Part shown: one piece after another, positions 17,381 through 26,842 of the stretch
Layout: each line of letters begins with the position of its first letter
Numbering within the stretch: position 1 is the stretch's first letter
Source: Vibrio sp. Y2-5
Lineage (GTDB): Bacteria > Pseudomonadota > Gammaproteobacteria > Enterobacterales > Vibrionaceae
Direction of reading: 5' to 3'
DNA: 64,000 nt
Assembly: GCF_014596725.1 (NCBI RefSeq)
Contig: NZ_JACVEG010000007.1
Location: 124,353 to 188,352 of the forward strand
The notes under the pieces: model-generated
The model's input: the letters and a program-made list of their open reading frames with translations, nothing else
Told to the model about the DNA's origin: nothing
Databases searched by the model: none
Position numbers and translations under genes: made by a program

Positions 17381-19294
17381 TTACAAGACTTTAATTATTG
17401 GTATTAGTTGACTTGCTCCAAATTCGCTAAGATGATCATCATCAAAATAAAGAGGTCTTCCTTTTATGTCACCGTAGCAAGAATCTTGGTCGCAAAATAG
17501 TTGTTTGACTTGGACTCTATGTACATCACAATCGGTTTCTAACTGATTAAATAAAGCAAAAATCTCTTTGTTTCGTGATGTGTACTCATCGACTGAAATG
17601 GATACCCTATAGTCAGAATTTCCCCGCATGATTTCCTTTGCCATGGTTTTTGGAACATGTTTTCTGAGCTCAGGAATTGGGTCAATCACGTATACCTTAT
17701 TGACTTTCGATATGGCACAGATTGTCTCGTACATGGAGCTTAGAGCTTGCTCTGTATATTCTTTTCCTCTTCGATTTATTCTTGATTTACCAACAAAAAA
17801 CTCTGTAACATCGTTGTCTTGATATTCATTTGCGCCATAAAGTAGTGAAGCATAGCGATTGAGTATATAGACAGATGCAGACGGATAATTTTTTAGAGCA
17901 GCAATTCGGGAGTCAATAAATTCTCCACAAGAGTGATCTTCCTTAACTTCCCTAATATTATAAATGTCGAATGCAGTGCGACATCCCGACATTGTCCAAT
18001 CTAATGTTGCTGAGTTCGGGAATGCTTTGTCAATGCTCCTTATAATGCTTGCTGCATGACTATCACCAAGCACAATTTGATTAATACGTCCTTCCCCGTA
18101 AACGCATTCAGGCACTTTTCCTGTACCCACATGACATCTTTCCCTTTCAGGGTTCAAATTGGTAGCTTCATTTGAGATGGTTTGAATATTTAAAGGGTAT
18201 AAGCTTAGAGCGCCATTTGTCGAGTATACGAGTTGTGATAACAATAAAGTGATAGCTGTTAGTGCTATAGGCGGATACTTAACTAGTTGAAGTACAGATA
18301 TCTTTGGAGCTTGAAACGATAGTGACTCTATGTATTTAGTGCTGAAAATTCCTATAGCTATCGATAACAGCAATCCTACCACTTCCCAATGAGGTATTTG
18401 CCAATAGCTTCCCAAAACTAAAATTGGCCAGTGCCATAAATATATAGAATATGAGCTTTTGCCTATTTGCTTGATAATCAGATTATTGTAAAAACTAACG
18501 TGTTGATAATTGGCAGACAAAACGAAGTATGCGCCTATCGATACAGGAAGAGTGTATTGACTTGGCCATGCAAATGAGCTGTCTATGAATAGGCAAGAGG
18601 CAACAATCAATAACATACCAAGAGCTGTTGTAACTAGTTGAGCAAATGTTCGCTTTAGTTTTATTGGGTATAAATATGCTATCCCACCTAGCAGCATTTC
18701 CCATGCTCTTGAGCTTAAAAGGTAGTAAGCACTATCGGGAGAATTATAAGCTGTATAAATAGAATAGATGAAAGACACTAAAAATATAAATAGGACTGAA
18801 TTTTTTACAGTCTCATATTTAAATGTTTTCAATAACCCAACAATTATTAGCGGGTAAATTAAATAGAATTGCCATTCTACGGATAGTGACCAAGTGTGGA
18901 GCAACCACTTATCCATCGAAGAAGTGTCAAAATACCCAGCTTCTTTTAGGTACGCGTGGTTCGAGATGAACAACGCACTTTTTAACGTATGTTTGCCTAA
19001 CGTTTTAAACTCAAAAGGAGAAAGAGTGAAAAAGCCAGCTACTAATGTGACAAGTAGCATTACGGAGAGTGCTGGTATGATTCGCTTTGCTCGAGAAATA
19101 TAGAACTCACCGAAGCTAAATCTATTTTCTGAATAACGCGTAAATATAATTCTTGTCATCAAAAAACCGGAGATGACAAAGAATACATCAACACCAGCAA
19201 ATCCACCTGGAAGTAATGCTGAGTTGAAATGGTATAAGACTACGGACGAAACAGCAATCGCTCTTAAGGCATTAATATCTAGGCGAAAATTCAT
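17381..19294 (-). CDS. OafA-type acyltransferase with C-terminal SGNH domain
   Basis: A 637-residue protein. Residues 1 to about 345 are an acyltransferase-3 membrane domain with about ten segments, starting FRLDINALRAIAVSSVVLYHF (catalytic His in VLYHF) and containing LHTWSLSVEWQFYLIYP. Residues about 375-637 are a periplasmic SGNH hydrolase-like domain with IVLGDSHAASI (nucleophile Ser) and FDDDHLSEFGA (catalytic Asp/His pair). Such fusions O-acetylate LPS, O-antigen or peptidoglycan. It sits between waaL and hldD on the same strand; the sugar modified cannot be told. Confidence 0.88.
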   Translation of the reverse strand: MNFRLDINALRAIAVSSVVLYHFNSALLPGGFAGVDVFFVISGFLMTRIIFTRYSENRFSFGEFYISRAKRIIPALSVMLLVTLVAGFFTLSPFEFKTLGKHTLKSALFISNHAYLKEAGYFDTSSMDKWLLHTWSLSVEWQFYLIYPLIIVGLLKTFKYETVKNSVLFIFLVSFIYSIYTAYNSPDSAYYLLSSRAWEMLLGGIAYLYPIKLKRTFAQLVTTALGMLLIVASCLFIDSSFAWPSQYTLPVSIGAYFVLSANYQHVSFYNNLIIKQIGKSSYSIYLWHWPILVLGSYWQIPHWEVVGLLLSIAIGIFSTKYIESLSFQAPKISVLQLVKYPPIALTAITLLLSQLVYSTNGALSLYPLNIQTISNEATNLNPERERCHVGTGKVPECVYGEGRINQIVLGDSHAASIIRSIDKAFPNSATLDWTMSGCRTAFDIYNIREVKEDHSCGEFIDSRIAALKNYPSASVYILNRYASLLYGANEYQDNDVTEFFVGKSRINRRGKEYTEQALSSMYETICAISKVNKVYVIDPIPELRKHVPKTMAKEIMRGNSDYRVSISVDEYTSRNKEIFALFNQLETDCDVHRVQVKQLFCDQDSCYGDIKGRPLYFDDDHLSEFGASQLIPIIKVL

Positions 19295-19320
19295 AAGTAA
19301 GTGGAGATGCTAAAGAAAGA

Positions 19321-19357
19321 AAAATGTAATAACGAGCCACAATGGACTCGTTATTAC
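19321..19357 (-). terminator. Rho-independent terminator after hldD
   Basis: A perfect 11-bp stem (GTAATAACGAG at 19326-19336 with CTCGTTATTAC at 19347-19357), followed on the minus strand by an ATTTTTC tract. It separates hldD from the acyltransferase gene. Confidence 0.85.
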
Positions 19358-19369
19358 GAACAATTAAAG

Positions 19370-20308
19370 TTAGTTGATGGTTGCCATGTACTCAGCCACA
19401 CCTTCAGCCACAGTCTTAAATTGGTGGTCACAACCTACGGCACGTAGTTTTGATAAGTCAGCTTGGGTAAACTCTTGATATGCGCCTTTCAAGTGCTCGG
19501 GGAATGGGATAGTTTCCACTTCACCTTTACCATGGAACTTGATAACTGCTTTAGCGACTTCATTGAATGATTCTGCATTGCCTGTGCCTAGGTTAAAAAT
19601 ACCTGACTTACCATGCTTCATAAACCACAAGTTTACCGCTGCAACGTCACCTACATAAACAAAATCGCGTTTAAAATGCTCACTACCGGCAAACAGTTTA
19701 GGGTTCTCTCCAGCGTTCATTTGATTATTTAAATGAAACGCAACAGATGCCATTGAACCTTTGTGTTGTTCGCGTGGGCCATAAACATTGAAGTAGCGAA
19801 AACCCGTCACTTGAGAAAGTTTTTCACCATGTGTTTCCGCATCTGCCCAAAGTTTTCGAACATAATTATCAAACTGTTGCTTGGAATAACCGTAAACGTT
19901 TAATGCACCTTCATATTGTGGTTCTTCAATAAAAGTATCAGTTTCACCATAAGTTGCCGCTGAAGAAGCGTAAAGGAAAGGAATCTCCCGATCTAAGCAG
20001 TAATGCAACAACTCCTTCGAGTACTCATAGTTGTTGAGCATCATATATTTACCGTCCCACTCAGTTGTGGCAGAACAGGCTCCTTCATGGAAAATTGCAT
20101 CGATAGGGCCGAAATCGTCTCCAGCCATAATTTGTGTCAGGAAATCATCGCGATCCATGTAATCGGTAATATCCAGATCGACTAGGTTTTGGAACTTACG
20201 GCCATTTTTTAAATGATCCACTACGAGTATGTCGTTGATACCTTGTTCGTTAAGTGCTTTAACGATATTGCTGCCAATCATGCCAGCACCGCCAGTTACG
20301 ATGATCAT
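19370..20308 (-). CDS. hldD: ADP-L-glycero-D-manno-heptose 6-epimerase
   Basis: Last enzyme of ADP-heptose synthesis (also called gmhD or rfaD). It epimerises ADP-D-glycero- to ADP-L-glycero-manno-heptose for WaaF and the OpsX-like enzyme. The 312-residue extended SDR begins [20 protein letters not shown], with the NAD-binding GGAGMIG motif, the catalytic YGYSK near residue 139, and [20 protein letters not shown], a stretch typical of HldD. In vibrios this gene marks the left border of the O-antigen/K-antigen locus; the JUMPstart element follows on the other strand. Confidence 0.96.
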   Translation of the reverse strand: MIIVTGGAGMIGSNIVKALNEQGINDILVVDHLKNGRKFQNLVDLDITDYMDRDDFLTQIMAGDDFGPIDAIFHEGACSATTEWDGKYMMLNNYEYSKELLHYCLDREIPFLYASSAATYGETDTFIEEPQYEGALNVYGYSKQQFDNYVRKLWADAETHGEKLSQVTGFRYFNVYGPREQHKGSMASVAFHLNNQMNAGENPKLFAGSEHFKRDFVYVGDVAAVNLWFMKHGKSGIFNLGTGNAESFNEVAKAVIKFHGKGEVETIPFPEHLKGAYQEFTQADLSKLRAVGCDHQFKTVAEGVAEYMATIN

Positions 20309-20473
20309 AATGTTCCTTTTGGATGATGAAATTGCGAACAGATATCAGCATTATAGCGAGTTGATTTAGTGCTGTAATCACAAAAAAAGCTCACACCATT
20401 ATACATAATCGCCTCCCCAGTCTTTTTGATGTATGATTCTGCCCCAAATATGGAAAAATTTAGTAGTGTATGG

Positions 20474-20512
20474 CTTTTGGTATAGCATGAACCAAGGGCG
20501 GTAGCGTGTCTA
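20474..20512 (+). promoter_or_regulatory. JUMPstart element with ops site (RfaH recruitment)
   Basis: The exact 12-base ops sequence GGCGGTAGCGTG occurs at 20497-20508 inside a longer JUMPstart-like segment (TGGTATAGC ... CCAAGGGCGGTAGCGTG). In enterobacteria this recruits RfaH to paused RNA polymerase and suppresses early termination in long polysaccharide operons. It lies 50 bases before rmlB, at the head of about 17 kb of same-strand genes. Confidence 0.93.
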
Positions 20513-20558
20513 AAATTTATTAAATTAGTTTATTAAATACTCTTGTGGATATGTGAAT

Positions 20559-21623
20559 ATGAACATACTTGTGACAGGTGGCGCTGGTTTTATTGGTTCG
20601 GCGGTTATTCGCCATATTATCAAACAGACATCAGACAGCGTGATTAACGTAGATAAATTAACTTATGCTGGTAATTTAGAGTCTTTACTAGAAGTATCAC
20701 AAAGTGACCGATATAAATTTGAACAAGTAGACATTTGTGACCGTGCTGAACTCGATCGTCTATTTAAGCAGTACGCACCAGATGCAGTCATGCACCTAGC
20801 AGCCGAATCGCATGTAGACCGTTCGATTGATGGCCCAGCCGCGTTTATTGAGACCAATATAGTTGGCACTTATACCTTACTTGAAGCTGCGCGTAGTTAT
20901 TGGAACACGCTTGAGAACGATAAAAAAGCAGCATTCCGTTTCCACCATATCTCAACTGACGAAGTGTATGGTGACTTAGAAGGGACTGACGATCTGTTTA
21001 CTGAAGAAACTTCTTATGAGCCTTCTTCACCGTATTCGGCATCGAAAGCCTCCAGTGACCACCTAGTACGTGCGTGGCTACGTACTTATGGTCTGCCAAC
21101 GATCGTGACCAACTGTTCAAATAACTACGGTCCATTCCACTTCCCTGAAAAACTGATCCCATTAATGATCCTTAACGCTTTAGATGGCAAGCCGTTACCT
21201 GTTTATGGTGACGGTATGCAAATCCGTGATTGGCTATTTGTTGAAGATCATGCTTGTGCACTATACAAAGTGGTTACTGAAGGGAACGTCGGTGAAACCT
21301 ATAACATCGGCGGCCACAACGAGAAAGCAAACATTGAAGTGGTGAAAACAATTTGCACTCTATTGGAAGAGTTCGTGCCTGTTAAACCTCAAGGTGTTGC
21401 TCAATACTTAGACCTAATCACTTACGTAAAAGATCGTCCTGGGCACGATGTTCGCTATGCTATTGATGCTGAAAAGATTGAACGTGAATTGGGTTGGAGA
21501 CCTCAAGAGACATTCGAATCTGGTATTCGTAAAACAGTGGAATGGTATCTGAATAACAAAGAGTGGTGGAGCCGTGTATTAAATGGTTCATATAGCCGTG
21601 AGCGTCTAGGCTCGGGAGAATAA
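20559..21623 (+). CDS. rmlB: dTDP-glucose 4,6-dehydratase
   Basis: Second enzyme of the dTDP-L-rhamnose pathway, producing dTDP-4-keto-6-deoxyglucose. The 354-residue extended SDR has the NAD-binding [10 protein letters not shown] motif, [12 protein letters not shown], the catalytic STDEVYGD (Asp-Glu pair) and [14 protein letters not shown] (Tyr-x-x-x-Lys), all diagnostic for RmlB. The ATG at 20559 was preferred to a GTG two codons upstream because its spacing to the GTGGA Shine-Dalgarno is better. First gene of rmlBADC; its product also feeds WecE. Confidence 0.96.
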   Translation: MNILVTGGAGFIGSAVIRHIIKQTSDSVINVDKLTYAGNLESLLEVSQSDRYKFEQVDICDRAELDRLFKQYAPDAVMHLAAESHVDRSIDGPAAFIETNIVGTYTLLEAARSYWNTLENDKKAAFRFHHISTDEVYGDLEGTDDLFTEETSYEPSSPYSASKASSDHLVRAWLRTYGLPTIVTNCSNNYGPFHFPEKLIPLMILNALDGKPLPVYGDGMQIRDWLFVEDHACALYKVVTEGNVGETYNIGGHNEKANIEVVKTICTLLEEFVPVKPQGVAQYLDLITYVKDRPGHDVRYAIDAEKIERELGWRPQETFESGIRKTVEWYLNNKEWWSRVLNGSYSRERLGSGE

Positions 21624-21625
21624 CC

Positions 21626-22489
21626 GTGAAAGGAATTATTTTAGCTGGTGGCTCGGGTACTCGTTTATACCCAATTACTCGCGGTGTTTCTAAACAATTA
21701 CTCCCTGTTTACGACAAGCCAATGATTTACTACCCTCTTTCTACACTGATGCTAGCGGGTATCAAAGATATTCTGATTATTACTACTCCTGAGGACAACG
21801 AAAGCTTTAAACGTCTATTAGGAAACGGCAGTGATTTTGGTATTAATCTGCAATACGAGATTCAACCAAGCCCAGATGGTCTAGCACAAGCGTTCCTGAT
21901 CGGTGAAAAGTTCATCGGTAAGGATTCAGTCTGCTTGGTATTGGGTGACAACATTTTCTATGGTCAGTCATTCAGTAAAACATTGAAGAGCGCTGCATCA
22001 CGCGATCATGGCGCAACCGTATTCGGCTACCAAGTGAAAGACCCAGAGCGTTTTGGTGTAGTTGAATTTGACGTAAATATGAAAGCCGTTTCGATCGAAG
22101 AAAAGCCAGCTAAGCCTAAGTCAAACTACGCAGTGACGGGGTTGTACTTCTACGACAATCGTGTTGTTGAGCTTGCGAAGCAAGTAAAACCTTCTGCTCG
22201 TGGTGAGCTAGAAATCACTTCATTAAACGAGATGTACCTCAACGATGGCACGCTAAATGTTGAACTACTTGGCCGTGGTTTTGCCTGGCTAGACACAGGT
22301 ACTCATGAGAGCTTACATGAAGCTTCTTCATTCGTTCAGACAATTGAACACGTGCAAGGCTTAAAAGTTGCGTGTTTGGAAGAGGTTGCATGGCGCAACG
22401 GTTGGCTGAGCAATGAACAGTTAGAAGTGATTGCAAGACCAATGCTGAAAAATGCTTATGGTCAGTATCTACACTCTTTGGTCAAATAA
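21626..22489 (+). CDS. rmlA: Glucose-1-phosphate thymidylyltransferase
   Basis: Makes dTDP-glucose from dTTP and glucose-1-phosphate, the first step to dTDP-rhamnose and, through WecE and WecD, to dTDP-Fuc4NAc. The 287-residue protein shows the nucleotidyltransferase signature [42 protein letters not shown] and [13 protein letters not shown]. It starts with GTG two bases after the rmlB stop, with GGGAGA as Shine-Dalgarno. Allosteric inhibition by dTDP-rhamnose is expected from the family. Confidence 0.96.
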   Translation: MKGIILAGGSGTRLYPITRGVSKQLLPVYDKPMIYYPLSTLMLAGIKDILIITTPEDNESFKRLLGNGSDFGINLQYEIQPSPDGLAQAFLIGEKFIGKDSVCLVLGDNIFYGQSFSKTLKSAASRDHGATVFGYQVKDPERFGVVEFDVNMKAVSIEEKPAKPKSNYAVTGLYFYDNRVVELAKQVKPSARGELEITSLNEMYLNDGTLNVELLGRGFAWLDTGTHESLHEASSFVQTIEHVQGLKVACLEEVAWRNGWLSNEQLEVIARPMLKNAYGQYLHSLVK

Positions 22490-22501
22490 TTAGGGAAATC
22501 A

Positions 22502-23374
22502 ATGAGAGTTCTCATCACAGGTTGCAATGGCCAAGTGGGTCATTGCTTAACTGAACGTTTGAAAAGCAAAGCCGAGATTCTAGCCCTTGACTATGAAGGG
22601 CTAGATATTACTGACCAACAGGCAGTGAGCAAAACGGTGGCGGATTTCAAACCCGATTACATTATCAATGCGGCGGCACACACCGCCGTTGACCGCGCGG
22701 AACAGGAAGTTGAACTTTCTAATGCGATAAACCGTGATGGTCCTCAATATTTAGCTGAAGCAGCACAGCAAGTGAATGCTGTGATATTACATATCTCCAC
22801 GGATTATGTGTTCGATGGAGAAAGTGAACAACCTTATAGAGAAGTGGATCAAACAGCACCTCAAGGTGTTTACGGTCAAAGTAAGCTTGCTGGTGAGTTG
22901 GCGGTAGCACAAAATTGTTCACAGCACCTTATCTTACGTACCGCTTGGGTGTTCGGTGAGCATGGCAATAACTTTGTTAAGACTATGCTACGCCTCGCTC
23001 AAACAAGAGATGAGCTTAACATCGTCGATGACCAGTTTGGCGGCCCGACGTATGCGCGAGATATTGCTGATGCGCTGATTGCTATGATCGTCTACGTCGA
23101 ACAAGGGCAGAAGCCTGAATGGGGGGTTTACCATTTCGCAGGAATGCCTTACACCAGTTGGTACGGATTTGCTTCCCAAATATTCCAGTTAGCCGAAAGT
23201 AAAGGCGTAGTAGCTAATCAGCCTACAATTAAAGCTATTCCGACTTCCGCGTACGCAACGTCTGCAAAGCGTCCCGCTAATTCTCGCCTAGATTGCAGTA
23301 AAATTTTCAATCAATTTGGTATCAAGCCAAGTGATTGGCAAACGGCATTAGAAAACATTCAAGCTTATAAGTAG
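22502..23374 (+). CDS. rmlD: dTDP-4-dehydrorhamnose reductase
   Basis: Last step of dTDP-L-rhamnose synthesis, reducing dTDP-4-keto-L-rhamnose with NAD(P)H. The 290-residue SDR has the cofactor motif ITGCNGQVGHCL, NAAAHTAVDRAE, HISTDYVFDG and VYGQSKLAGE (catalytic Tyr-x-x-x-Lys), and the RPANSRLDCSK segment near the C-terminus, all typical of RmlD. Third gene of rmlBADC, 12 bases after rmlA. Confidence 0.95.
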   Translation: MRVLITGCNGQVGHCLTERLKSKAEILALDYEGLDITDQQAVSKTVADFKPDYIINAAAHTAVDRAEQEVELSNAINRDGPQYLAEAAQQVNAVILHISTDYVFDGESEQPYREVDQTAPQGVYGQSKLAGELAVAQNCSQHLILRTAWVFGEHGNNFVKTMLRLAQTRDELNIVDDQFGGPTYARDIADALIAMIVYVEQGQKPEWGVYHFAGMPYTSWYGFASQIFQLAESKGVVANQPTIKAIPTSAYATSAKRPANSRLDCSKIFNQFGIKPSDWQTALENIQAYK

Positions 23375-23380
23375 TGAAAT

Positions 23381-23926
23381 ATGAAAGTTATCGATACCAA
23401 AATACCTGAAGTAAAAATTATTGAGCCAACCGTGTTTAGTGATGAACGTGGTTTTTTTATGGAAACGTGGCAGCAGAGAAAATTTGAAGAATTAGTCACA
23501 TGTAAACCTACACAATTTGTACAAGACAACCATTCAAAATCTAAGAAAGCTACTTTACGTGGTCTGCACTACCAAACGAAAAACGCACAGGGCAAACTAG
23601 TACGAGTGGTATCTGGGGAAGTATTTGATGTGGCAGTAGATATTCGTAAAAATTCTCCAACGTTTGGTCAATGGGTAGGTGAGTTTCTATCTGCTGAGAA
23701 TAAACGCCAATTGTGGATTCCCGAAGGCTTTGCTCATGGATTTTATGTGACAAGTGATGAAGCTGAATTTGTCTATAAATGTACTGACTATTATAACCCC
23801 AATACTGAAGGTGCCATAGTATGGAGTGACCCGGACATTGGGATAGAGTGGCCTTTAGATCAGTATACTGATTTAATAATTTCTGAAAAAGATAGTACAG
23901 CCCCATTACTGAGTGATGCAATATAA
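23381..23926 (+). CDS. rmlC: dTDP-4-dehydrorhamnose 3,5-epimerase
   Basis: Double epimerase of the dTDP-L-rhamnose pathway. The 181-residue cupin has VFSDERGFFMETW, FVQDNHSKSKKATLRGLHYQ (catalytic His in RGLHYQ), GEVFDVAVDIRK and WIPEGFAHGFYV, and the catalytic Tyr region YKCTDYYNP. Length is normal. The stop overlaps the wzm start by one base (TAATG), so export genes are translationally linked to rhamnose synthesis, suggesting the exported polymer contains rhamnose. Confidence 0.95.
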   Translation: MKVIDTKIPEVKIIEPTVFSDERGFFMETWQQRKFEELVTCKPTQFVQDNHSKSKKATLRGLHYQTKNAQGKLVRVVSGEVFDVAVDIRKNSPTFGQWVGEFLSAENKRQLWIPEGFAHGFYVTSDEAEFVYKCTDYYNPNTEGAIVWSDPDIGIEWPLDQYTDLIISEKDSTAPLLSDAI

Positions 23927-24705
23927 TGAAAACTTTAGCAAAAAACTACTCTCTAATAATATCGCTGACAAAAAGAGACATTGAAGAACGCTATCGAAGC
24001 TCAAGTTTGGGTTTATTATGGAGCATAGCTTTACCACTGTTTATGTTAGCTATTTATACTTTTGTTTTCAGCTTTGTATTTAAATCAAAATGGGGTGTAG
24101 ATACAAATATTAGTTATAGTTTAGTAATGTTTATTGGACTCATTACACATGCTTTTTATTCTGAATGTTTAGGGAAAGCTACAGGCCTTATTCATGGTAA
24201 TGCTAACTATGTTAAGAAAGTCATTTTCCCTCTACAAATACTATGCTGGGTTAGCCTGCTTTCATCTTTCTTTCAGTTTTTAATTTCTTTTTGCGTTTTC
24301 TTATTGTTCTATTTTGTTATGGGATATGACTTACAGCCTTCCCAGTTATTAGTCCCCTTTATTGTTCTACCAATGATAATAATGGCACTAGCACTTATTT
24401 TGTTTATATCAGCACTAAGTGTGTATGTTAGAGATGTTAGCCATATCATATCGGTAGCAATTTCCATATTGCTATTTCTATCCCCAGTATTTTATTCAAT
24501 TACAAGTGTGCCTGAAAAATATAGGTGGCTGATTTATCTAAATCCTATTACTTATGCTATTGAGTGCTTGCGTGATGTGGTTATATATGGGAGGTTTATT
24601 GATGTAATACCTTACGCATTGTATTTTCTAGTTTGTGTTATATCATATTTTCTAGCATCAAAGTGGTTCAATAAACTTAAAGTTGGTTTTGCCGATGTTA
24701 TCTAA
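23926..24705 (+). CDS. wzm: O-polysaccharide ABC transporter, permease subunit
   Basis: A 259-residue ABC-2-type membrane protein with about six segments. Its cytoplasmic N-terminus has the LTKRDIEERYRSSSLGLLWSI motif, an amphipathic gate helix typical of Wzm/KpsM/TagG permeases. It would carry undecaprenyl-diphosphate-linked polysaccharide across the inner membrane with Wzt. It overlaps rmlC by one base and wzt by 11 bases. From here to about 40 kb the DNA is visibly more AT-rich than the rml genes. Confidence 0.93.
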   Translation: MKTLAKNYSLIISLTKRDIEERYRSSSLGLLWSIALPLFMLAIYTFVFSFVFKSKWGVDTNISYSLVMFIGLITHAFYSECLGKATGLIHGNANYVKKVIFPLQILCWVSLLSSFFQFLISFCVFLLFYFVMGYDLQPSQLLVPFIVLPMIIMALALILFISALSVYVRDVSHIISVAISILLFLSPVFYSITSVPEKYRWLIYLNPITYAIECLRDVVIYGRFIDVIPYALYFLVCVISYFLASKWFNKLKVGFADVI

Positions 24706-25900
24706 AACTATCATAAAAGTAAGTAAAATATCTAAAAGTTTTATACTGTTCAATAATCCTATAGAAAGGATGAAAGATATATTTGGCTTAAGAACTCAAA
24801 GTCCAAAATATAATGCTTTAGTAGATATAAATTTTGAGGTAAATAAAGGCGATACAGTTGGTATTATAGGCGTTAATGGGTCTGGTAAATCTACGTTATT
24901 GCAGATTATTTGTGGTACCCTAGCTCCAACTAGTGGCAATGCTGTGGTTGATGGAAGAGTTGCCGCTTTATTGGAGTTAGGAGCCGGATTTAATCCAGAG
25001 TTTACAGGTCTAGAAAATATCAGACTCAATGCTGCTTTGATGGGTTTATCCAAGCCGGAAATAGATGAAATATTTGATGATGTAGTACGGTTTGCTGATA
25101 TAGGTGAGTTTCTACAGCAACCAGTAAAAACTTATTCAAGTGGCATGTTTGCTAGGCTTGCTTTTGCTACTGCTATTCACGTAAAGCCTGAAATATTAAT
25201 AGTAGATGAAATATTATCCGTAGGTGATTCTAGATTTCAGAGAAAGTGCATCAATAAACTAAAACAAATTAGAGATTCAGGATGTACCATACTTTTTGTA
25301 TCTCATGACGATTATCAAGTGAGAAATATATGTAATAAGGTATTGTACTTGAAGAGTGGGGTGCAAAAATATTTTGGTGAAGTAAATGAAGGTGTTAATC
25401 TTTACTTACAAGATCTTCAAGAGCTAGATCGTATACAAAAAAAGGAGCGCGTGGATTCTAGTAATTCTGTAAATGAAAAGAAAATCATTGAAATAACTAA
25501 TTGCAGAATTACTAATTCTGATGGTAATAATGTGGATTCTATAAAAACGGGAGATTCAGTCTTTATAGAATTTGATTTTAAATGTTCAGACGTAGAATTA
25601 ATTAACAAAGTACATTTTGTTTTCAACTTATATCGTGTTGATGGTGTATATATATGTGGTTCTACTACATTGATGACAGGTAATCAATCGTATATTATCT
25701 CCGAAAACGGTTGTGTTAGAATTGCCTTTCCTAAGTTAGATTTACTTTCTGGTAAGTATTATTGGCGATTTGCTATTAATGATGAAGAAGGCATTCAGAT
25801 TTTAAGTGAAGTTACACCTGCATGTGAATTTACAGTAGTAGATGATTTTAAAGCTGTTGGAATATATAACATTAACCATTACTGGACTATTGGGGGCTAA
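24695..25900 (+). CDS. wzt: O-polysaccharide ABC transporter, ATP-binding subunit with C-terminal carbohydrate-binding domain
   Basis: About 401 residues. The N-terminal ATPase has Walker A GVNGSGKST near residue 60, the ABC signature TYSSGMFARLAFA (SSGM for LSGGQ, as in Wzt proteins), Walker B ILIVDEILSVGD and the H-loop FVSHDD. From about residue 255 onward there is an additional beta-rich domain (ITNCRITNSDG ... FEFTVVDD-type strands) resembling the Wzt C-terminal domain that recognises a capped O-antigen terminus. Start at the ATG at 24695; an upstream TTG overlaps wzm further. The C-terminal domain predicts that export requires a modified chain end. Confidence 0.93.
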   Translation: MLSKTIIKVSKISKSFILFNNPIERMKDIFGLRTQSPKYNALVDINFEVNKGDTVGIIGVNGSGKSTLLQIICGTLAPTSGNAVVDGRVAALLELGAGFNPEFTGLENIRLNAALMGLSKPEIDEIFDDVVRFADIGEFLQQPVKTYSSGMFARLAFATAIHVKPEILIVDEILSVGDSRFQRKCINKLKQIRDSGCTILFVSHDDYQVRNICNKVLYLKSGVQKYFGEVNEGVNLYLQDLQELDRIQKKERVDSSNSVNEKKIIEITNCRITNSDGNNVDSIKTGDSVFIEFDFKCSDVELINKVHFVFNLYRVDGVYICGSTTLMTGNQSYIISENGCVRIAFPKLDLLSGKYYWRFAINDEEGIQILSEVTPACEFTVVDDFKAVGIYNINHYWTIGG

Positions 25901-25901
25901 A

Positions 25902-26825
25902 ATGGAAAGAATGGATGAAGAACTAGTTACAAAAAAACATTTAATAGATGAGCATTTTTCAAGATATAAATTATTTTCTAACCTAGTAGAAGGCTGTGTT
26001 GTAGATTGTGCATGTGGTATTGGGTATTCTTCCGAAATAATTTTAAACCATACTAAAGCAGTAAATTATATTGGTATTGACATTTCAAAAGATTCTATTG
26101 AGATAGCACTTTCCAACTATAAAAAAGAGAATGTTAATTTCAAAGTTGGCAGTCTAACTAATTTAGACTTGGAAGATAATTATGCTGACACTTTTTTTTG
26201 CATGGAAACACTAGAACATGTTGAAGAAGATGTTTTAGATAACTGCTTTGACGAAGTGACTAGGGTACTTAAACCTAACGGAATTTTTATAGGTAGTGTT
26301 CCGACTAAAAAATATGATGATAAATGTGAGAGTGTTTATGGCCCTAATAAATATCACATTACAAGATTTACACAGGAAAAATTGGAAACGGTCCTAAAGA
26401 AATATTTTGTAAATGTTAAAATTGGAGTTATGACGCGACAAGTATCTTCTTGCTTCATAATTGATGAAAATGAATGTGATTTTGAAGTTGAACATGTCGA
26501 TAATAGCGAAAGTCTAGAATTTGGCTCATTCTTATTTATTTGTAGTAATGAAAATATTAAAGACGATATATCTAATAAATTCTTCCTATCACAAAGCTTA
26601 GTTGAGTATGACCAAGATCAGCTAATTCCTGTTTATGAGTCAATGAGATGTGCAGAAAAAATGGCACTAGAAAGATATGAATTAATAAAAGCTACAGAAG
26701 AGATTTGTGAGCAAAGGCTTAGAGTGATTAAAGATATGGAAGAAAAGTTCAAGTATTTTTTTATATTTGAAAAAATTATCAAATCTATCGGTGAGAAAAT
26801 AAAAAAACTTAAAACGAAAGGTTAG
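25902..26825 (+). CDS. SAM-dependent methyltransferase with C-terminal helical tail; candidate O-antigen chain terminator
   Basis: About 307 residues. Residues about 20-165 are a class I methyltransferase with motif I VVDCACGIGYSS, YIGIDIS, and post-motif FCMETLEHVEED. Residues about 255-305 are a charged, heptad-like helical tail ending in a basic amphipathic stretch (EKIIKSIGEKIKKLKTKG), suited to coiled-coil formation or membrane contact. It directly follows wzt. In E. coli O9a and similar systems WbdD, a methyltransferase with a coiled coil, caps the chain and Wzt binds the cap. This protein lacks WbdD's kinase domain, so a methyl cap alone is inferred. Confidence 0.8.
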   Translation: MERMDEELVTKKHLIDEHFSRYKLFSNLVEGCVVDCACGIGYSSEIILNHTKAVNYIGIDISKDSIEIALSNYKKENVNFKVGSLTNLDLEDNYADTFFCMETLEHVEEDVLDNCFDEVTRVLKPNGIFIGSVPTKKYDDKCESVYGPNKYHITRFTQEKLETVLKKYFVNVKIGVMTRQVSSCFIIDENECDFEVEHVDNSESLEFGSFLFICSNENIKDDISNKFFLSQSLVEYDQDQLIPVYESMRCAEKMALERYELIKATEEICEQRLRVIKDMEEKFKYFFIFEKIIKSIGEKIKKLKTKG

Positions 26826-26842
26826 AATAGAACTTAATTATT

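Noticed and set aside
23550-23921. 123-codon minus-strand frame inside rmlC
   Set aside because: It is the reverse of a well-supported rmlC gene and shows no family motif.
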